64,000 nucleotides of DNA from Nemertoderma westbladi (lineage: Eukaryota > Xenacoelomorpha > Nemertodermatida > Nemertodermatidae): contig JAUCBJ010005174.1 of assembly GCA_032718475.1 (NCBI GenBank), positions 1 through 64,000 of the forward strand, read 5' to 3'. The position numbers and the translations under genes were made by a program. Shown here one piece after another: positions 44,230 to 54,370 of the stretch (position 1 is its first letter; every line of letters starts with the position of its first letter). The notes beneath the pieces are model-generated. The model saw nothing but the letters and a program-made list of their open reading frames with translations, was not told where the DNA came from and did no database searches.

Positions 44230-47200
44230 TACTACTAGGATCGGCATGCTGCATTGCAGCTGCATTTTTAAGAATGCTGTGCCGGCTTGTCAACAAAATT
44301 GCACCGCCACAACTCCCTATCACCCATGACATTTGCTAGATCATCCGCATCTTTAAGGCCAGTGTCCTTTAAGATGCGTCTCAAGAAAGTCATGGGCTGT
44401 CCACCATGCTTATTCACTCCATGAGGCTGCCAAAGTACAAGATTATGCACTGGCTGGTCCTCACGGCGAAAGCAATGTCCTGCAAAGCGGAGGCGATTTT
44501 GTTCTAGTGTCAAGCTTGGGGGAACCAATGAGACACCTCCAATGTTATATAGTGTCTGGTTGGAGATGTGTGCATTGTACTTGACACAATGAACCCGGCG
44601 TAGCATTCTTGTGAATGTGCCATCCAGAGATTTGGTGTCCTCAGCAGTTAGAGCCCAGCATGGACTCCCATAGAGGAGTACTGGAACTACTGCTGCTCTA
44701 AATAATCGGACCTTAAGTTTCCGATTAATTCTCGGTGACTTCCAAATCCTGGAAAGCCTATTCAAGGCTGCCCATGCCTTTCCCTTACGTATTCGAAGGT
44801 CCTCACCTGACTTCCGGATCCATGATCCCAGGTAACAGAAGTCGTCCACATGCTCAAGCATACCATCCTTTGAGCTTATGCTCATCCGATCAGAGACTTG
44901 CTGAGGACTTTCAAAGTTAACTGTCAGAATTTTGGTCTTTCTGGAGTTAATAAAAAGACCAACACTAGAAGCAGCATGTTCTAATGAGCTGAGGAGCCGT
45001 TGGGCTCCCTCTAATGATTCTGAGAGTACTCCTAAGTCATCAGCAAAGTCTAGATCAGTTAGGTACTTGGCAGGATTTCCTCGACTTCTGGAGCCAGTAG
45101 GTGGAGTTATCATCACCCCATCATCATTATGATGATCTAAGGACATGCGTAGAACATAGTCAACCACAATAATGAACAAGAATGGTGCAAGTGTGTCTCC
45201 TTGGAGGACGCCCCATAACACTTCAAATGGTTCTGTGTCACCGTCAACAGTAGACACAAATGTTGTCGAACCATCGTATACTGATCTGATTGCTGCAATA
45301 ATTTCATCAGGAATCCCATATAATGAAAGTATGCTGAACATACGTGAGCGAGAGACTGAATCAAAGGCCTTGAAGAAGTCAACAAAGATAACAGCCAGAT
45401 GCCTGTCTTTCTTTTTTGATAATTCTTCAATTATCCTTCTAAGTGCCAAAATGGGCTCCATGGTCCCACGACCTTTACGGAACCCATTCTGATTTCCACG
45501 GAGCAGTCTCTCAATGGGATCCCTGATGCGATTTAATAGAATCCTATTGTATAGCTTTGCAGCAATCGAGATCAATGAGATTCCCCGAAAAGAACCATAG
45601 AGTGTTAGGTTGCCCTTCTTGGGAACTGGCACCAACTTATTTGTTTTCATTTCTTGTGGGACTCTTGTTGTACGGTACATGTCTACTATGATGGGATAGA
45701 TGAGCTTTAAACACTCAGGTATTTTAAAGACCTCAGGGGGAACACCATCTACTCCACTGGCACGATTGGTCTTAATGCTCTTTGCAGCAGCCTTCACTTC
45801 TGCAAAGGAGATATCGCCAATGGGAATATCTGGGAGTACAGACTCAGACACCTTTACTTCTATAAAGTTATCAGGCAATACCCTGTCATTATTGAGGAGC
45901 TTTTCAAAGTGGGCTTTCCAACCATTGAGGCGATCGGCTGGTGATTCAGCCTTAACCTTGGTGGTTGGTTGGCTTTTCCGCCCAGTAAGCAGATTGATCG
46001 ATTTCCATGCCTGGGATGATTGCCTGCTGTCGTCAGCATCATTGATGGCATCAACCTGTTGGTTTATTAGCTCCTGTAGATTAACAGAGTACTGCCTGTT
46101 CAGGGACCTAGATGCAGCCTTAACTGCATTCTTGGCCGCTGTAGTCTGTTTGAGTCGGGACTCTTTCTGCGCCTTATGAAGGTCATTTCGGCACTTTTGA
46201 ATTTTGTTGTCAGTCCAGGGGGCCCTTTTCCTGTTTCGAGGGTATACAGGAACTGTTTCTGCAGCTGCTAACTTAACTGCTTCTGTAAAGGCAGTATAGC
46301 CCTCACAGTGATCTGCCGCCTCAGAGGCAAGAGCCTCATACCTGTTGCTCAGCTGTAGTGTGAAGCTGGATCTCACACTTGGCTGTTGCAACAGAGAGGA
46401 CCAGTCATGCCGCGGCAAGGCAGATTTCGTTGTTCTGCTAGCACGCAGACTAAGTCTTACCTTGGCCACAATAAGGCGGTGATCACTGGAGAAGGGTCGA
46501 AGTGTAAATGCATTACAGTCTTGTATAGAGCTCCTGTATTTCCTACGAAACAGAATATGGTCTATCTGGGACTTGTGACCACTGGGTCCACTATGAGTCC
46601 ATAGCTTTCCAGTTCGCTTCTTGAACTGGGTTCCAGCCGAAAACAATCCATTTCCAGAGATAAAATCCTGAAGATGGACAGAATTTCGGTTAACACTATT
46701 GCTATAGACCCAGGGCGATGTAGGTGATTGATGCAGACTTGCATTAAAGTCTCCCAGGAATGTTAAGAATGCATGCTGATCCACTCCATCAGTAGCTGCT
46801 TGTAGATTGTGGTAGAAATTTTCCACCTCCTCTACAGGGGCAACACTAGTTGGTGAGTAGCACACAATCAGAACCACCTTAGGAAACTTCTTAGCCAGTC
46901 TTCCAGAACATGAGAAGTGGCAACGGATGATGCGGTTAGAGATTTGGTCTATTTTGTCCAATGCTGCATGTGCAGTTGGATTCATCAATAGACCAATTCC
47001 ACCATTGCCACTATCATCTGCTGACGCAAGGGCGAGTCGCCAACCGCCCCCCATGTCCTTAATCAGAACCTCATCAGTCTGTCCAGTCTGCATTCGGTGC
47101 TCTTGAACACCCACTGCGCTAAGAGAGAGCTTATCTGCCAAGGCAGTCAGCTCACCTTGTCGCATTGGGGACCCGAGTGTTAGGGTGTTTACTGAGGCTA

Positions 47201-47991
47201 GTCTAGTGACTTGCCTCAGATTCACCAATGGCTTTGTTGGTCGGGGTGGAACATGAGAGTAGCCTCCAACTCCAGAATCCCTCTCCCCATCACAATCTGG
47301 CCTCCCTGGTGACCCAGGGTTTGGGCCAGAAAGGTCATCAGGAAAGGGACTCAAAGAATTGTTGACTGCTCTCTCTCCAGTAGGGGGTGAGACAGGCAGC
47401 CGGTCAGGAGTTAACTGACGCCTGTGAGGCCGATTGTGTCCGGTAATTCCACTGGCCTCTAGTGGCCGGACCTCCGCATTGCTAATGTAATCCATAGTGG
47501 GGGTTGGGGGGTGCTTTTTTGCCGAGTCAGCTCTCGGGGCAAATACCACACCCTGGTTTGCCATTCCACAGGGTGGGTGTCGCAATGGAGTCAGATATGA
47601 GGCCCATCACCCATATCTACTCTGGCGCACATGACCCACCATTGGCTGTTGCAGCTCATCTGCTGGGTCATGCCCTGTACCCTTGCTGCCAGGCGCAGGT
47701 CGCAGTGAAGTGCTCTCAGAGTGGACATGAGAACACTCTACTCCTGACCAGCCATTGGTAGATCACCATCTGCCTGGTCAGGCCATATACCCCTGCAGCC
47801 AAGTATATGGGTCCTTAATCCAGGACCAAGGGCGTCCTTATCCCAGAACGAAGGGGGTCCTAGTTACAGGACCAGATTTGCCCTAGTAAAAGGGGTCTAT
47901 GCAGCTACAGGTGGCACCTCCTTTATGCTGCATGGAGATGGCAAGTTTTCTTGATCAATGACCTAGAATACCTGACCTGACCTGGTTACAC
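44230..47991 (-). mobile_element. Full-length RTE-like LINE with intact ORF
   Basis: 3,762 bp inserted into the LTR of element A, flanked by the duplication CAGAGGTTAC. The 5' UTR (right end) contains two related ~110-bp units. There is one long ORF, then a short 3' UTR ending in a TAG repeat. A single ORF with an AP-like endonuclease, short length and a microsatellite tail are features of RTE-clade LINEs. The clade is inferred, not proven. Confidence 0.93.
44268..47564 (-). CDS. LINE endonuclease-reverse transcriptase, intact
   Basis: The open frame of about 1,100 codons starts at ATG 47564-47562; a second ATG at 47495 is conserved with the other copy and may be the real start. Endonuclease motifs in order are VGVQEHRM, LGDFNASL, SQIDHILF and SSDHRLI, all four expected active-site blocks of AP-like LINE nucleases. 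RT follows, with FRKGRGTMEPIL, VIFVDFFKAFDSVSR, GVLQGDTLAPFLF, the catalytic LDFADDLGVLS and YLGSWI, then a C-terminal region with RLRFAGHCFRR. The catalytic box has Phe where many RTs have Tyr (FADD). No stops or frameshifts are present, unlike the copy at 30433-34062. Role: target-primed reverse transcription of its own RNA in the nucleus. Confidence 0.95.
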   Translation of the reverse strand: MANQGVVFAPRADSAKKHPPTPTMDYISNAEVRPLEASGITGHNRPHRRQLTPDRLPVSPPTGERAVNNSLSPFPDDLSGPNPGSPGRPDCDGERDSGVGGYSHVPPRPTKPLVNLRQVTRLASVNTLTLGSPMRQGELTALADKLSLSAVGVQEHRMQTGQTDEVLIKDMGGGWRLALASADDSGNGGIGLLMNPTAHAALDKIDQISNRIIRCHFSCSGRLAKKFPKVVLIVCYSPTSVAPVEEVENFYHNLQAATDGVDQHAFLTFLGDFNASLHQSPTSPWVYSNSVNRNSVHLQDFISGNGLFSAGTQFKKRTGKLWTHSGPSGHKSQIDHILFRRKYRSSIQDCNAFTLRPFSSDHRLIVAKVRLSLRASRTTKSALPRHDWSSLLQQPSVRSSFTLQLSNRYEALASEAADHCEGYTAFTEAVKLAAAETVPVYPRNRKRAPWTDNKIQKCRNDLHKAQKESRLKQTTAAKNAVKAASRSLNRQYSVNLQELINQQVDAINDADDSRQSSQAWKSINLLTGRKSQPTTKVKAESPADRLNGWKAHFEKLLNNDRVLPDNFIEVKVSESVLPDIPIGDISFAEVKAAAKSIKTNRASGVDGVPPEVFKIPECLKLIYPIIVDMYRTTRVPQEMKTNKLVPVPKKGNLTLYGSFRGISLISIAAKLYNRILLNRIRDPIERLLRGNQNGFRKGRGTMEPILALRRIIEELSKKKDRHLAVIFVDFFKAFDSVSRSRMFSILSLYGIPDEIIAAIRSVYDGSTTFVSTVDGDTEPFEVLWGVLQGDTLAPFLFIIVVDYVLRMSLDHHNDDGVMITPPTGSRSRGNPAKYLTDLDFADDLGVLSESLEGAQRLLSSLEHAASSVGLFINSRKTKILTVNFESPQQVSDRMSISSKDGMLEHVDDFCYLGSWIRKSGEDLRIRKGKAWAALNRLSRIWKSPRINRKLKVRLFRAAVVPVLLYGSPCWALTAEDTKSLDGTFTRMLRRVHCVKYNAHISNQTLYNIGGVSLVPPSLTLEQNRLRFAGHCFRREDQPVHNLVLWQPHGVNKHGGQPMTFLRRILKDTGLKDADDLANVMGDRELWRCNFVDKPAQHS

Positions 47992-48001
47992 CAGAGGTTA
48001 C

Positions 48002-48398
48002 ACCTCCGGGGAGAAGGAAAGTAACAGCAGTGGGGGGGGGGGGGAACACTCCCACAGTAGAAAAGGCGAGAATTAGGTTGTCGGCCAATGGGGGGAGAGC
48101 AGGGCATCAGCTGAGTAACATGGCCAAAGGTAGTGTAGTATATTACCGGTTGGTGTTATATCATTCAGTTAGTTATCTCAGTCAGTACAGTTAGGGCAGA
48201 ATGGTGACTTTTATTACCGTCGTCGCCACCATCACAAATTAGCCTACAGTACCTGTTGATTTACTTATACATCTATTATTCATGCTTTCTGCTTTACTCT
48301 ATCATATTATACATATATATATTAACAATAACGAACTCTTTCATACACGGCGGGGATGCGTAAATAAAACAACCGGTCGGGATTCTCGGATCCCGTCA
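48002..48398 (+). repeat. BEL/Pao element A 5' LTR, right part
   Basis: Continues the LTR after the LINE: a CCAATGGGGGGA segment, an AT-rich TATACATATAT region, CACGGCGGGGA and the terminal hairpin CGGGAT...ATCCCG, ending GTCA. These parts align in order with 54520-54897. A 14-base G run lies near 48031. Confidence 0.8.
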
Positions 48399-48474
48399 CA
48401 GTAATAAAAGTACCAATACGAGTAATAAAATACCAACTATCCAAACTGTGACTGCCAGCCACGAGAGAGTAAAG

Positions 48475-50453
48475 ATGAGCCAAGAGGTAGAAAGGACACT
48501 GCCGCGGACCCCGGACAACAACCTAATGATCCGCGAGGCCTCGACGAGACGGAATCGACCCACGAGGCCGGATTCGCCGACGACAGACGATCCGGCAATC
48601 CAAGCGGAGGGGGGCCGTCTACAACAAGGACGAGAGGACGAGTCGAGAGAAGGGAGAGAAGAGTTGACGCACGACGGCGGTCGACGTACCGATGTCGCCA
48701 GCCAGCCACAGGCCGAGGGCGACGACGGCCCAACGGAACGGCAACGGTGGAGCCGCCGGTACAACGCCGGACACGGAGATAAAGAGGGGATGTCGGCGAC
48801 GAGGACGTCGGAGTTAGTGACCGGCTCTGATGGGCCTACAATGCGACGAGGAGGCAGATAAAGGAAGCTAAGGAGGGAGAAAAGTTGGACCAGGTGAAGC
48901 TAGAGAAGCGTCTAGGTGAGTCGAATAAACTTTTTAACTATCTAGTTCGCTTTGGGCAAGGAGAGTTGGCGGGTGAAAGAGCGAGAGAGACTGCCACCGA
49001 ACTGTTTGAACTGTGGGAATGTAGGGGTATGGGGCCTGGTGTAGTGTACATAGGGCCCTACTTAGTGGATGCCCGGGGAGTTAAGTTAGTGGGTTGGTCA
49101 GATCCGCACGAGGGCGAATCCGAGGTTAACTCCGAGGATTCGGTCTCGTCGGTCAGCAAGAACCCCGGAAAGCGGGGGAAAGTTAGTAGGACAGGGGGGC
49201 GACGGGAGTCCGTTGCAACCGATAAGTCTGCTACATCTTCCGCAAAATTAAGATGGGTGCGGGAGATAAATCTGGCGTGTCGATTGAAAATTGCGGCGCT
49301 AGACCAGAAAGAGTTCGAGAGGCGACTGAGTGAGGAAACCGCGTTGTTGGAGAGAGAAAGAGAGTTGGCAAGGGAGTGTAGAGAGAAAGCCAATGAGCGT
49401 AGAGAGTGGGAGATGAGAGTAGAGAACGAGCCGGTGAGGTGGCTTGAGAGGGTTGCGAGAGAGGCAGAGTTGGCCGAGCAAAGTTTACGAGAGGACAGAG
49501 AGAGAGAGATAGAGGCCAATCGTGTGCGGGATAATTTGCATGCCCGCCTAAGGGGGCTTATGCAATATCAAGCCAAACAGAAACGCCGACTAGAACTGGC
49601 GCAGTTGGGACTATCAGAGAGTGAGGCTGGCTCGGGTAGTGTTTACGAGGAGCCAGAAGTAGTGAAACGTTTGTTAATACCCCACTTACAAGCACCGGGC
49701 GAAAGAACCAGAACTGGTGTAGCCGTATGGGCGGGGGGGGGGGGGGGGGGTAATAATAATACGTTAGAAGTAATTAATATTAATAGTACCGTAGTAGATA
49801 ACCCTAATCAAACTTTTATTACAGGAAATAGCATTTTACCCGGTAATTTAAATACAAATTTAAATCCAAATAATAATTTAAACCCAAATATTCAAAATAA
49901 TCCGAATAGTATTAATTCAAATATTCCAAATAATTCGAATAATATTTTAAATTTAGAAAATAATAATAATTCTAATTTAAATAATTTAAATAATAATATT
50001 GATAACGGGGCTATTAATACTAATGTAGGATACACAGATGGTCCGGCCAACGGTAGCCTGCAAGGCAACGCAGTTAGTGCGCAGAGAGTAGCGGGGGCGA
50101 GAGACCCCAACGGGGGCCTGCAAGGCCACGTAGTTAGGCAGGGAGCGTCGGGCGTGAGTCAACCCGACGGGGGCCTGCCAGGCCACGCAGTAGTAGAGAG
50201 AGAGGCGGGGGTGAATAAATCCAGCCGCAGTAGATACAGTGCGTCGACTAGAGAGGGGTGTAGAAGTGAAATTAGAGCTAGTGAAGTAAGATGTGGCGAG
50301 TGGGGGGGGGGGCTACGTACGCCCCACCACGAAATTAGTGGCGAGAGAGGGGGGGCAGAGAATGCCCCGCAAGGGGGGCGTAGAAGTGAAGTAAGAGATA
50401 GTGAAGTAAGAAGTAGCGGGTGGGGGGGGGGGGCTACGGGCACCCCACCATGA
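48475..50453 (+). pseudogene. Element A gag, N-terminal part, frameshifted
   Basis: It begins at ATG 48475 (MSQEVERTLPRTPD), and the frame ends at 48861. Homology to element B shows the same protein continuing in another frame from about 48840, so there is a frameshift near 48800. The second frame (48885-50453) has the conserved block VVYIGPYLVDARG, a long charged helix (about 49300-49560), a run of G codons made by a G tract at 49732-49750 and an Asn-rich segment of about 90 residues. Three copies of a ~20-residue repeat (GLQGHVV, GLPGHAV) follow at about 50035-50200. Such Asn-rich and repeat linkers are unusual in BEL Gag. The product would be the structural Gag protein. Confidence 0.7.
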
Positions 50454-50639
50454 GAGATTAGTAGCGAGAGGGGGGGGGGGGGGGGGGGGGCAGAGAATGT
50501 CCCACAGGCGTCGGCGAATAATGCACGGGACAAGTTAGGTGGACCGCGGCACCCGACGACGGAGAATAGTAGGGGGATGATGAGTATCCCCAGGAGGGTC
50601 CAGCCGGACAGAGTAGAGTCAGATGTTAGCGCCGAGCGC

Positions 50640-51528
50640 CGAATGGGCGAGCGACAAGACGTCGAGCCCAGTCAGAAGAGAGAAGAAGATTAGTAGAGTT
50701 GAACCGAGAGGTCGAAGATAGAAGAAGATTAGTAGAGTTTAACCGAGAGGTCGAAGAAAGAAGGAGAATAGTAGAGTTTAACCGGGAGGTCGAAGAGAGA
50801 AGAAGTAAAGATAATAGAAGAGTCGTTGCTAGGAGCAACCGGAGAGCAAGGATGAATAGCGAGCCGTCGGTAGTAGAGATGGAGTTAGGGAGTCAGTGGG
50901 GTCGAACTTCGGGAGATTGCCGTCGCCCCGGAGAAACGCACCGCACGCCAGGAGAGGGGTACAGAGTGTACCGATACGAAGACGAGAATAGAAGAGGGGA
51001 TCAAAAAGAAACTTCCCGACGGGATATAGCTGCCGATCGAGAGTACGGTAGTCGCGGGGAGATTCGAGAGAATTGAACTTCGGTTCGGAAAGGCACATGC
51101 AGACTGCAGGACATACTGTAGGCCTTACTGCACATACTATTGTAGGCCATGCTGGGAGAGATAGTGTAGGCGATAGGGTAGCGCGGACAACGGGATTAAA
51201 CCCGGACGTTGCGGAGTACATACCGGTAGGTAGGCAAGAAATGGATAGGCCTATATCGGTACCGGCACAGCAGCATGACTATAATATCCAGGGATATAAC
51301 ATATATCCAGGGGAAGGGAGAGTTATTGCAGATAGATGTATGGGCCACAATATATTAACATCAACCCCAGTACCAAACTTACCAGTGGGGGGGGGGGGGG
51401 GGGGACAGGGTGACATTCCCCCATTACAATATCAACAATATACTCGAACAGCAATGAGAACATCGAACCCCTGGACGAGAACAGGTCGTGCGACACGGAA
51501 ATATGGAGGGGGCCTCTACCCCCAATGA
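50640..51528 (+). pseudogene. Element A gag, middle part, several frames
   Basis: The frame 50699-51076 holds three tandem copies of an NREVEERRR-type unit (about 50680-50800), then SEPSVVEMEL and TSGDCRRPGETH. The frame 51073-51528 continues with HMQTAGHTVGLTAHTI and GLNPDVAEYIPVGRQE. Both match element B 57364-58047 in order. G runs near 50471-50490 and 51388-51404 separate the frames and probably caused the shifts. Confidence 0.6.
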
Positions 51529-51609
51529 TATATCCGACGCAACAAAGAAAGTCAACAGATAGGACGGCGGACCGCGCCCAACGGGAGAATCTGTACAGCA
51601 TCCATCGAA

Positions 51610-52525
51610 CCCATTGGAAGCACAGGCGATGGGAATGGATACACTAATCAATGCATTAAAGACCAGGATCGAGTTACCACCATTCAAGCCATTTAAATTC
51701 GACTGAAGTAGGCCATAAGAATACCTGCAATTTCGGCGCATGTACAGTAATGAGATATTAAGTAAGAACTTGACGCAGGCGGAGTGCCTAAAATATCTAC
51801 AGGTGTATACAGGAGGCCCAGCATACGACATCGTGAGGCAGTACCAGGGCATCGAGGGCAGCTTCACGACTGCATGGCGGGCGCTAGACAGGGAATATGG
51901 ACACCCAGCCAAGATCATCCGGCAAACCCTGAGAGGTATAACATCGGGTGGCCTACAGGATAACCCCGTTAGCATAAAGACGTTTGCGAACAAAGTCGAG
52001 AAGGTGTTAATCGTGTTAAAGATGCTAGACTTGCCATACGAACTCAACGCATCTAATAACATCACCACGATAGCGCAGTCACTGCCGATCTGGCTGCAGA
52101 GCAAGTGGAGGAAGATCGCCTTCTCCACTTGGGAGAGGAAAGGTGCGGAGCCAGGGCTAGAGGAAATGTCAAACTTCCTCAACTACGAAGCCGAGTTGAT
52201 CACAGACCCAGTCTATAGTGAGGATAGTTTGGGGAAGGTGCCAAAGACCGAATACAACAGGCCTAGACCCGAACATAATCCGACAGATCCATTCTCAAGA
52301 GTAAGACAGTCGCTACCACACGTGGCCACACAGGGGGCTACAAGCCCACAGTTAGCTGGGAGTAGGGCCACACCATGGCAGGGACAGAAAGAAAATAACA
52401 CCACAAATAAACACAATCCCAACATACCCAGTAGGCTGAGTCTATATAACCAAAACACTAAATCGGTAGATGTAAACCTACGCGTGATACGTGAAGGACT
52501 ATACACTATACAGGGAACGCTATAA
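51610..52525 (+). pseudogene. Element A gag, DUF1759-like region with stops
   Basis: The frame that is open from 51740 begins upstream, where it is broken by TGA at 51704-51706 and TAA at 51716-51718; element B has sense codons at both places. The product has YLQFRRMYSNEIL, ECLKYLQVYTGGPAYDIVRQ and WRALDREYGHPAKIIRQTL, the helical Gag region of BEL/Pao elements. The region is expected to form the capsid. It is otherwise about 85 percent like element B 58082-59074. Confidence 0.8.
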
Positions 52526-52569
52526 CCCAGGATTCGTTGCCCAAACAAGATCATATAGCCTACACAGAC

Positions 52570-53682
52570 GCAAACGGACTATGTCATTGATGTGTGGTAG
52601 AAGGACACAGATCCGGAGAGTGTAGAGAAATAGCAGACAACGAGACTGGAGGCCAAACAATGGCAACAAGCACGACAGTGGCAAGAAAGAAGAGAAAAGT
52701 ACTACTCGGGTTAGTACCAGTGAAGATATCAGGAAAGGGCAGTCGATCAGTAACGACATTAATGCTGGTCGACAGCGGAGCAGCCTTCACGCTGGTGGAG
52801 AACTGGGTGGCCAAAGAGATAGGGCTAAAGACGAGGCTGAATAGAATGGTGGTAACTACCGTCTCAAGTAAGGATGAGGTCCTGGAGATGAGGACGGGGC
52901 GGTGCAGGATATCAGCAATTGCACCAGGATGCGAGTATGGGGCAACCATCAACCCCATCCAGGTGATAGAATCGATAAATATCAACGCCAGGCGACCAAC
53001 TAATATTGAAGTCGAACAATATAGATTCCTGGACGGTATCAATTTCTCAATAACAAAGGTGGACGTTAGGAAGGTATCCGTTATAGTAGGAATGGTCTGC
53101 CCGACGGTCCACGAGAGAAGTAAGACGGTCTTCGGCGAAGACAGACAGTGGGATCCGACGGCGATCATCACGCCGTTCGGATGGACGCTTAGCGGCCCAA
53201 TTAAAACCAAGATTCCATCCAGGGTGACGGAGACATCAGGGTGCATGTTACCAGGCACCGTAGACGTTGAGGACGAAGAGGAGAAACAGGAGACAGTAGA
53301 TAAACCAGACGGGGAAGTAATAGTACAAGAGTGGGCGGAGGAGAATGGATTTCCCAGCAAGTATCGGTATGGGGATGGAGAGGAGCGGACGGCGAGATGT
53401 CCGGAGGACAACCCGGAGGAGTGTCCGGTGGAGTGTCAGGAGGACAATAGTCTGGAGGAGTGTCCGGAGGAGTGTCCAGAAGAGTTTCCGGAAGAGACGC
53501 CGGTCCGGTTGAGAGGCATACCGACAAGGGGGAAGTCGAGAAGGAAGACAGGATGGAAAGGGATAGGACTACTATTAATTGTACGTTCTGTTTTGTCTGT
53601 TCTTTCACTTTCTTTTCATTCTGCCGCCGGGAGACAACAAGGTGGGAGGTGGCATTTTGATGCCAAGAGACGAGGAAATTAA
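52570..53682 (+). pseudogene. Element A zinc knuckle, A17-like protease and unique tail
   Basis: The zinc knuckle has the CX2CX4HX4C pattern, but its second position after the first Cys is a TGA stop (52588-52590). The protease follows in an open frame: MLVDSGAAFTLVENWVAKE (D codon at 52771), SININARRPTNIEVEQYR and TPFGWTLSGPIK, typical of peptidase A17. After about 53245 homology to element B ends. The last 145 codons are unique: an acidic stretch, a Cys-Pro-Glu repeat (CPEDNPEECPVE, ECPEECPEEFPEE) at about 53395-53500, a basic patch and a hydrophobic segment (GLLLIVRSVLSVLSLSF). No RT follows. The tail's role is unknown. Confidence 0.75.
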
Positions 53683-53839
53683 GAAGGCGGCGGAGAGACC
53701 CGATTTTAGGGTGACGGAAGAGGGAGAACCAATTCCTGGTCAGTTGGAATTGGCGAAGAAGGTGTGGCAAAGAGTAAGAGGACGTATAGGAGGGCAGTGG
53801 GAGAGTGCTTACTGGAAGAAGGGGCACCTTAGAGTTTAG
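53654..53839 (+). CDS. Short unidentified ORF tail in element A
   Basis: A frame overlapping the end of the protease-tail ORF encodes about 60 coding-like residues (ILMPRDEEIKKAAERPDF, LELAKKVWQRVRGRIGGQW) and stops just before the 3' untranslated hairpins. It may be the frameshifted C-terminus of the unique tail. No family is recognised. Confidence 0.3.
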   Translation: MLMPRDEEIKKAAERPDFRVTEEGEPIPGQLELAKKVWQRVRGRIGGQWESAYWKKGHLRV

Positions 53840-53841
53840 TC

Positions 53842-53895
53842 GTCCAATGTTTTGGACTGAGGGGGGTGGGAATGAGGGCGACACGCCCTTCCCAC
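53842..53895 (+). other. Two 3'-region hairpins at the purine tract (element A)
   Basis: GTCCAA (53842-53847) pairs with TTGGAC (53852-53857). GTGGGAA (53866-53872) with inner GGGCG (53876-53880) pairs with CGCCC (53884-53888) and TTCCCAC (53889-53895). The same two hairpins occur in element B at 63400-63414 and 63423-63452, with changes mainly in loops. A purine tract GAGGGGGGTGGGAA overlaps the second stem. Confidence 0.75.
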
Positions 53896-54078
53896 CCACA
53901 AATATTTATTTAAATAAAAATAATTAAATAATTAAATAAGAAAGTTATAAGAGTTAGTAAGTAGAAAGTTAGAAGAGTAGTTAGTAAAAGTCAGAAAGTA
54001 AATATTAAGTAGTAGTTAGTAGAAGTAAGTTAGTTAGAAAGTTAGTAAGAGGTTAGAAGGCGGCAAGGTATAGGGAGT

Positions 54079-54173
54079 GTGGTATATAGACATACCACGG
54101 GAGTAGGAGGGTACGTAGTACCGGGAGGAGTTAGAAGTTGGCGGGTAAGGGAGTGTGGCATATGACATGCCAC
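54079..54173 (+). other. Three further 3'-region hairpins (element A)
   Basis: GTGGTAT (54079-54085) pairs with ATACCAC (54092-54098). GGTAC (54110-54114) pairs with GTACC (54118-54122). GTGGCAT (54155-54161) pairs with ATGCCAC (54167-54173). The first and third are related copies in which a T-A pair has become C-G. The middle hairpin is the unit that is amplified five times in element B. Confidence 0.75.
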
Positions 54174-54186
54174 GAGTAGTAGCAGA

Positions 54187-54360
54187 GGGGTTGTGGGCAC
54201 CGTAAGCGCCACGTAGAAAGTAGCAGTATAGTGGTTGTGGGCACCGCAAGCGCCACGTAGACGGAAGTAGTAGTAGAGTGGTTGTGGGCACCGCAAGGGC
54301 CACGTAGATGGAGGTGGTAAGCAGAGTGGTTGTGGGCACCCCAAGCGCCACGTAGATAGA
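54187..54360 (+). repeat. Tandem repeat, unit ~45-55 bp, four copies
   Basis: GGTTGTGGGCACC followed by a GCAAGCGCCACGTAGA-type segment recurs four times with small variations. It lies directly before the LTR at 54371. Confidence 0.85.
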
Positions 54361-54370
54361 GTTAGTAGAG

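Larger units (their letters stand above)
48399..54370 (+). mobile_element. BEL/Pao-like element A, internal region, pol-deleted
   Basis: From left to right: gag in several frames, an Asn-rich linker, short tandem repeats, a DUF1759-like region, a damaged zinc knuckle, an A17-like protease and then unique sequence. There is no RT, RNase H or integrase between the protease (ending about 53245) and the 3' untranslated region (53836). The 3' region holds hairpins and a ~50-bp tandem repeat. No 3' LTR clearly of A's own type is present; the next LTR (54371) resembles element A's LTR by only 75-80 percent. Confidence 0.85.

Noticed and set aside
48448-48764. Minus-strand Arg/Ser/Pro-rich ORFs opposite gag
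   Set aside because: Antisense shadows in GC-rich gag sequence without domains.
52588-52590. TGA in the zinc knuckle as a recoded (selenocysteine) codon
   Set aside because: The element has other stops and frameshifts and the codon does not replace a Cys ligand, so simple decay is the better explanation.
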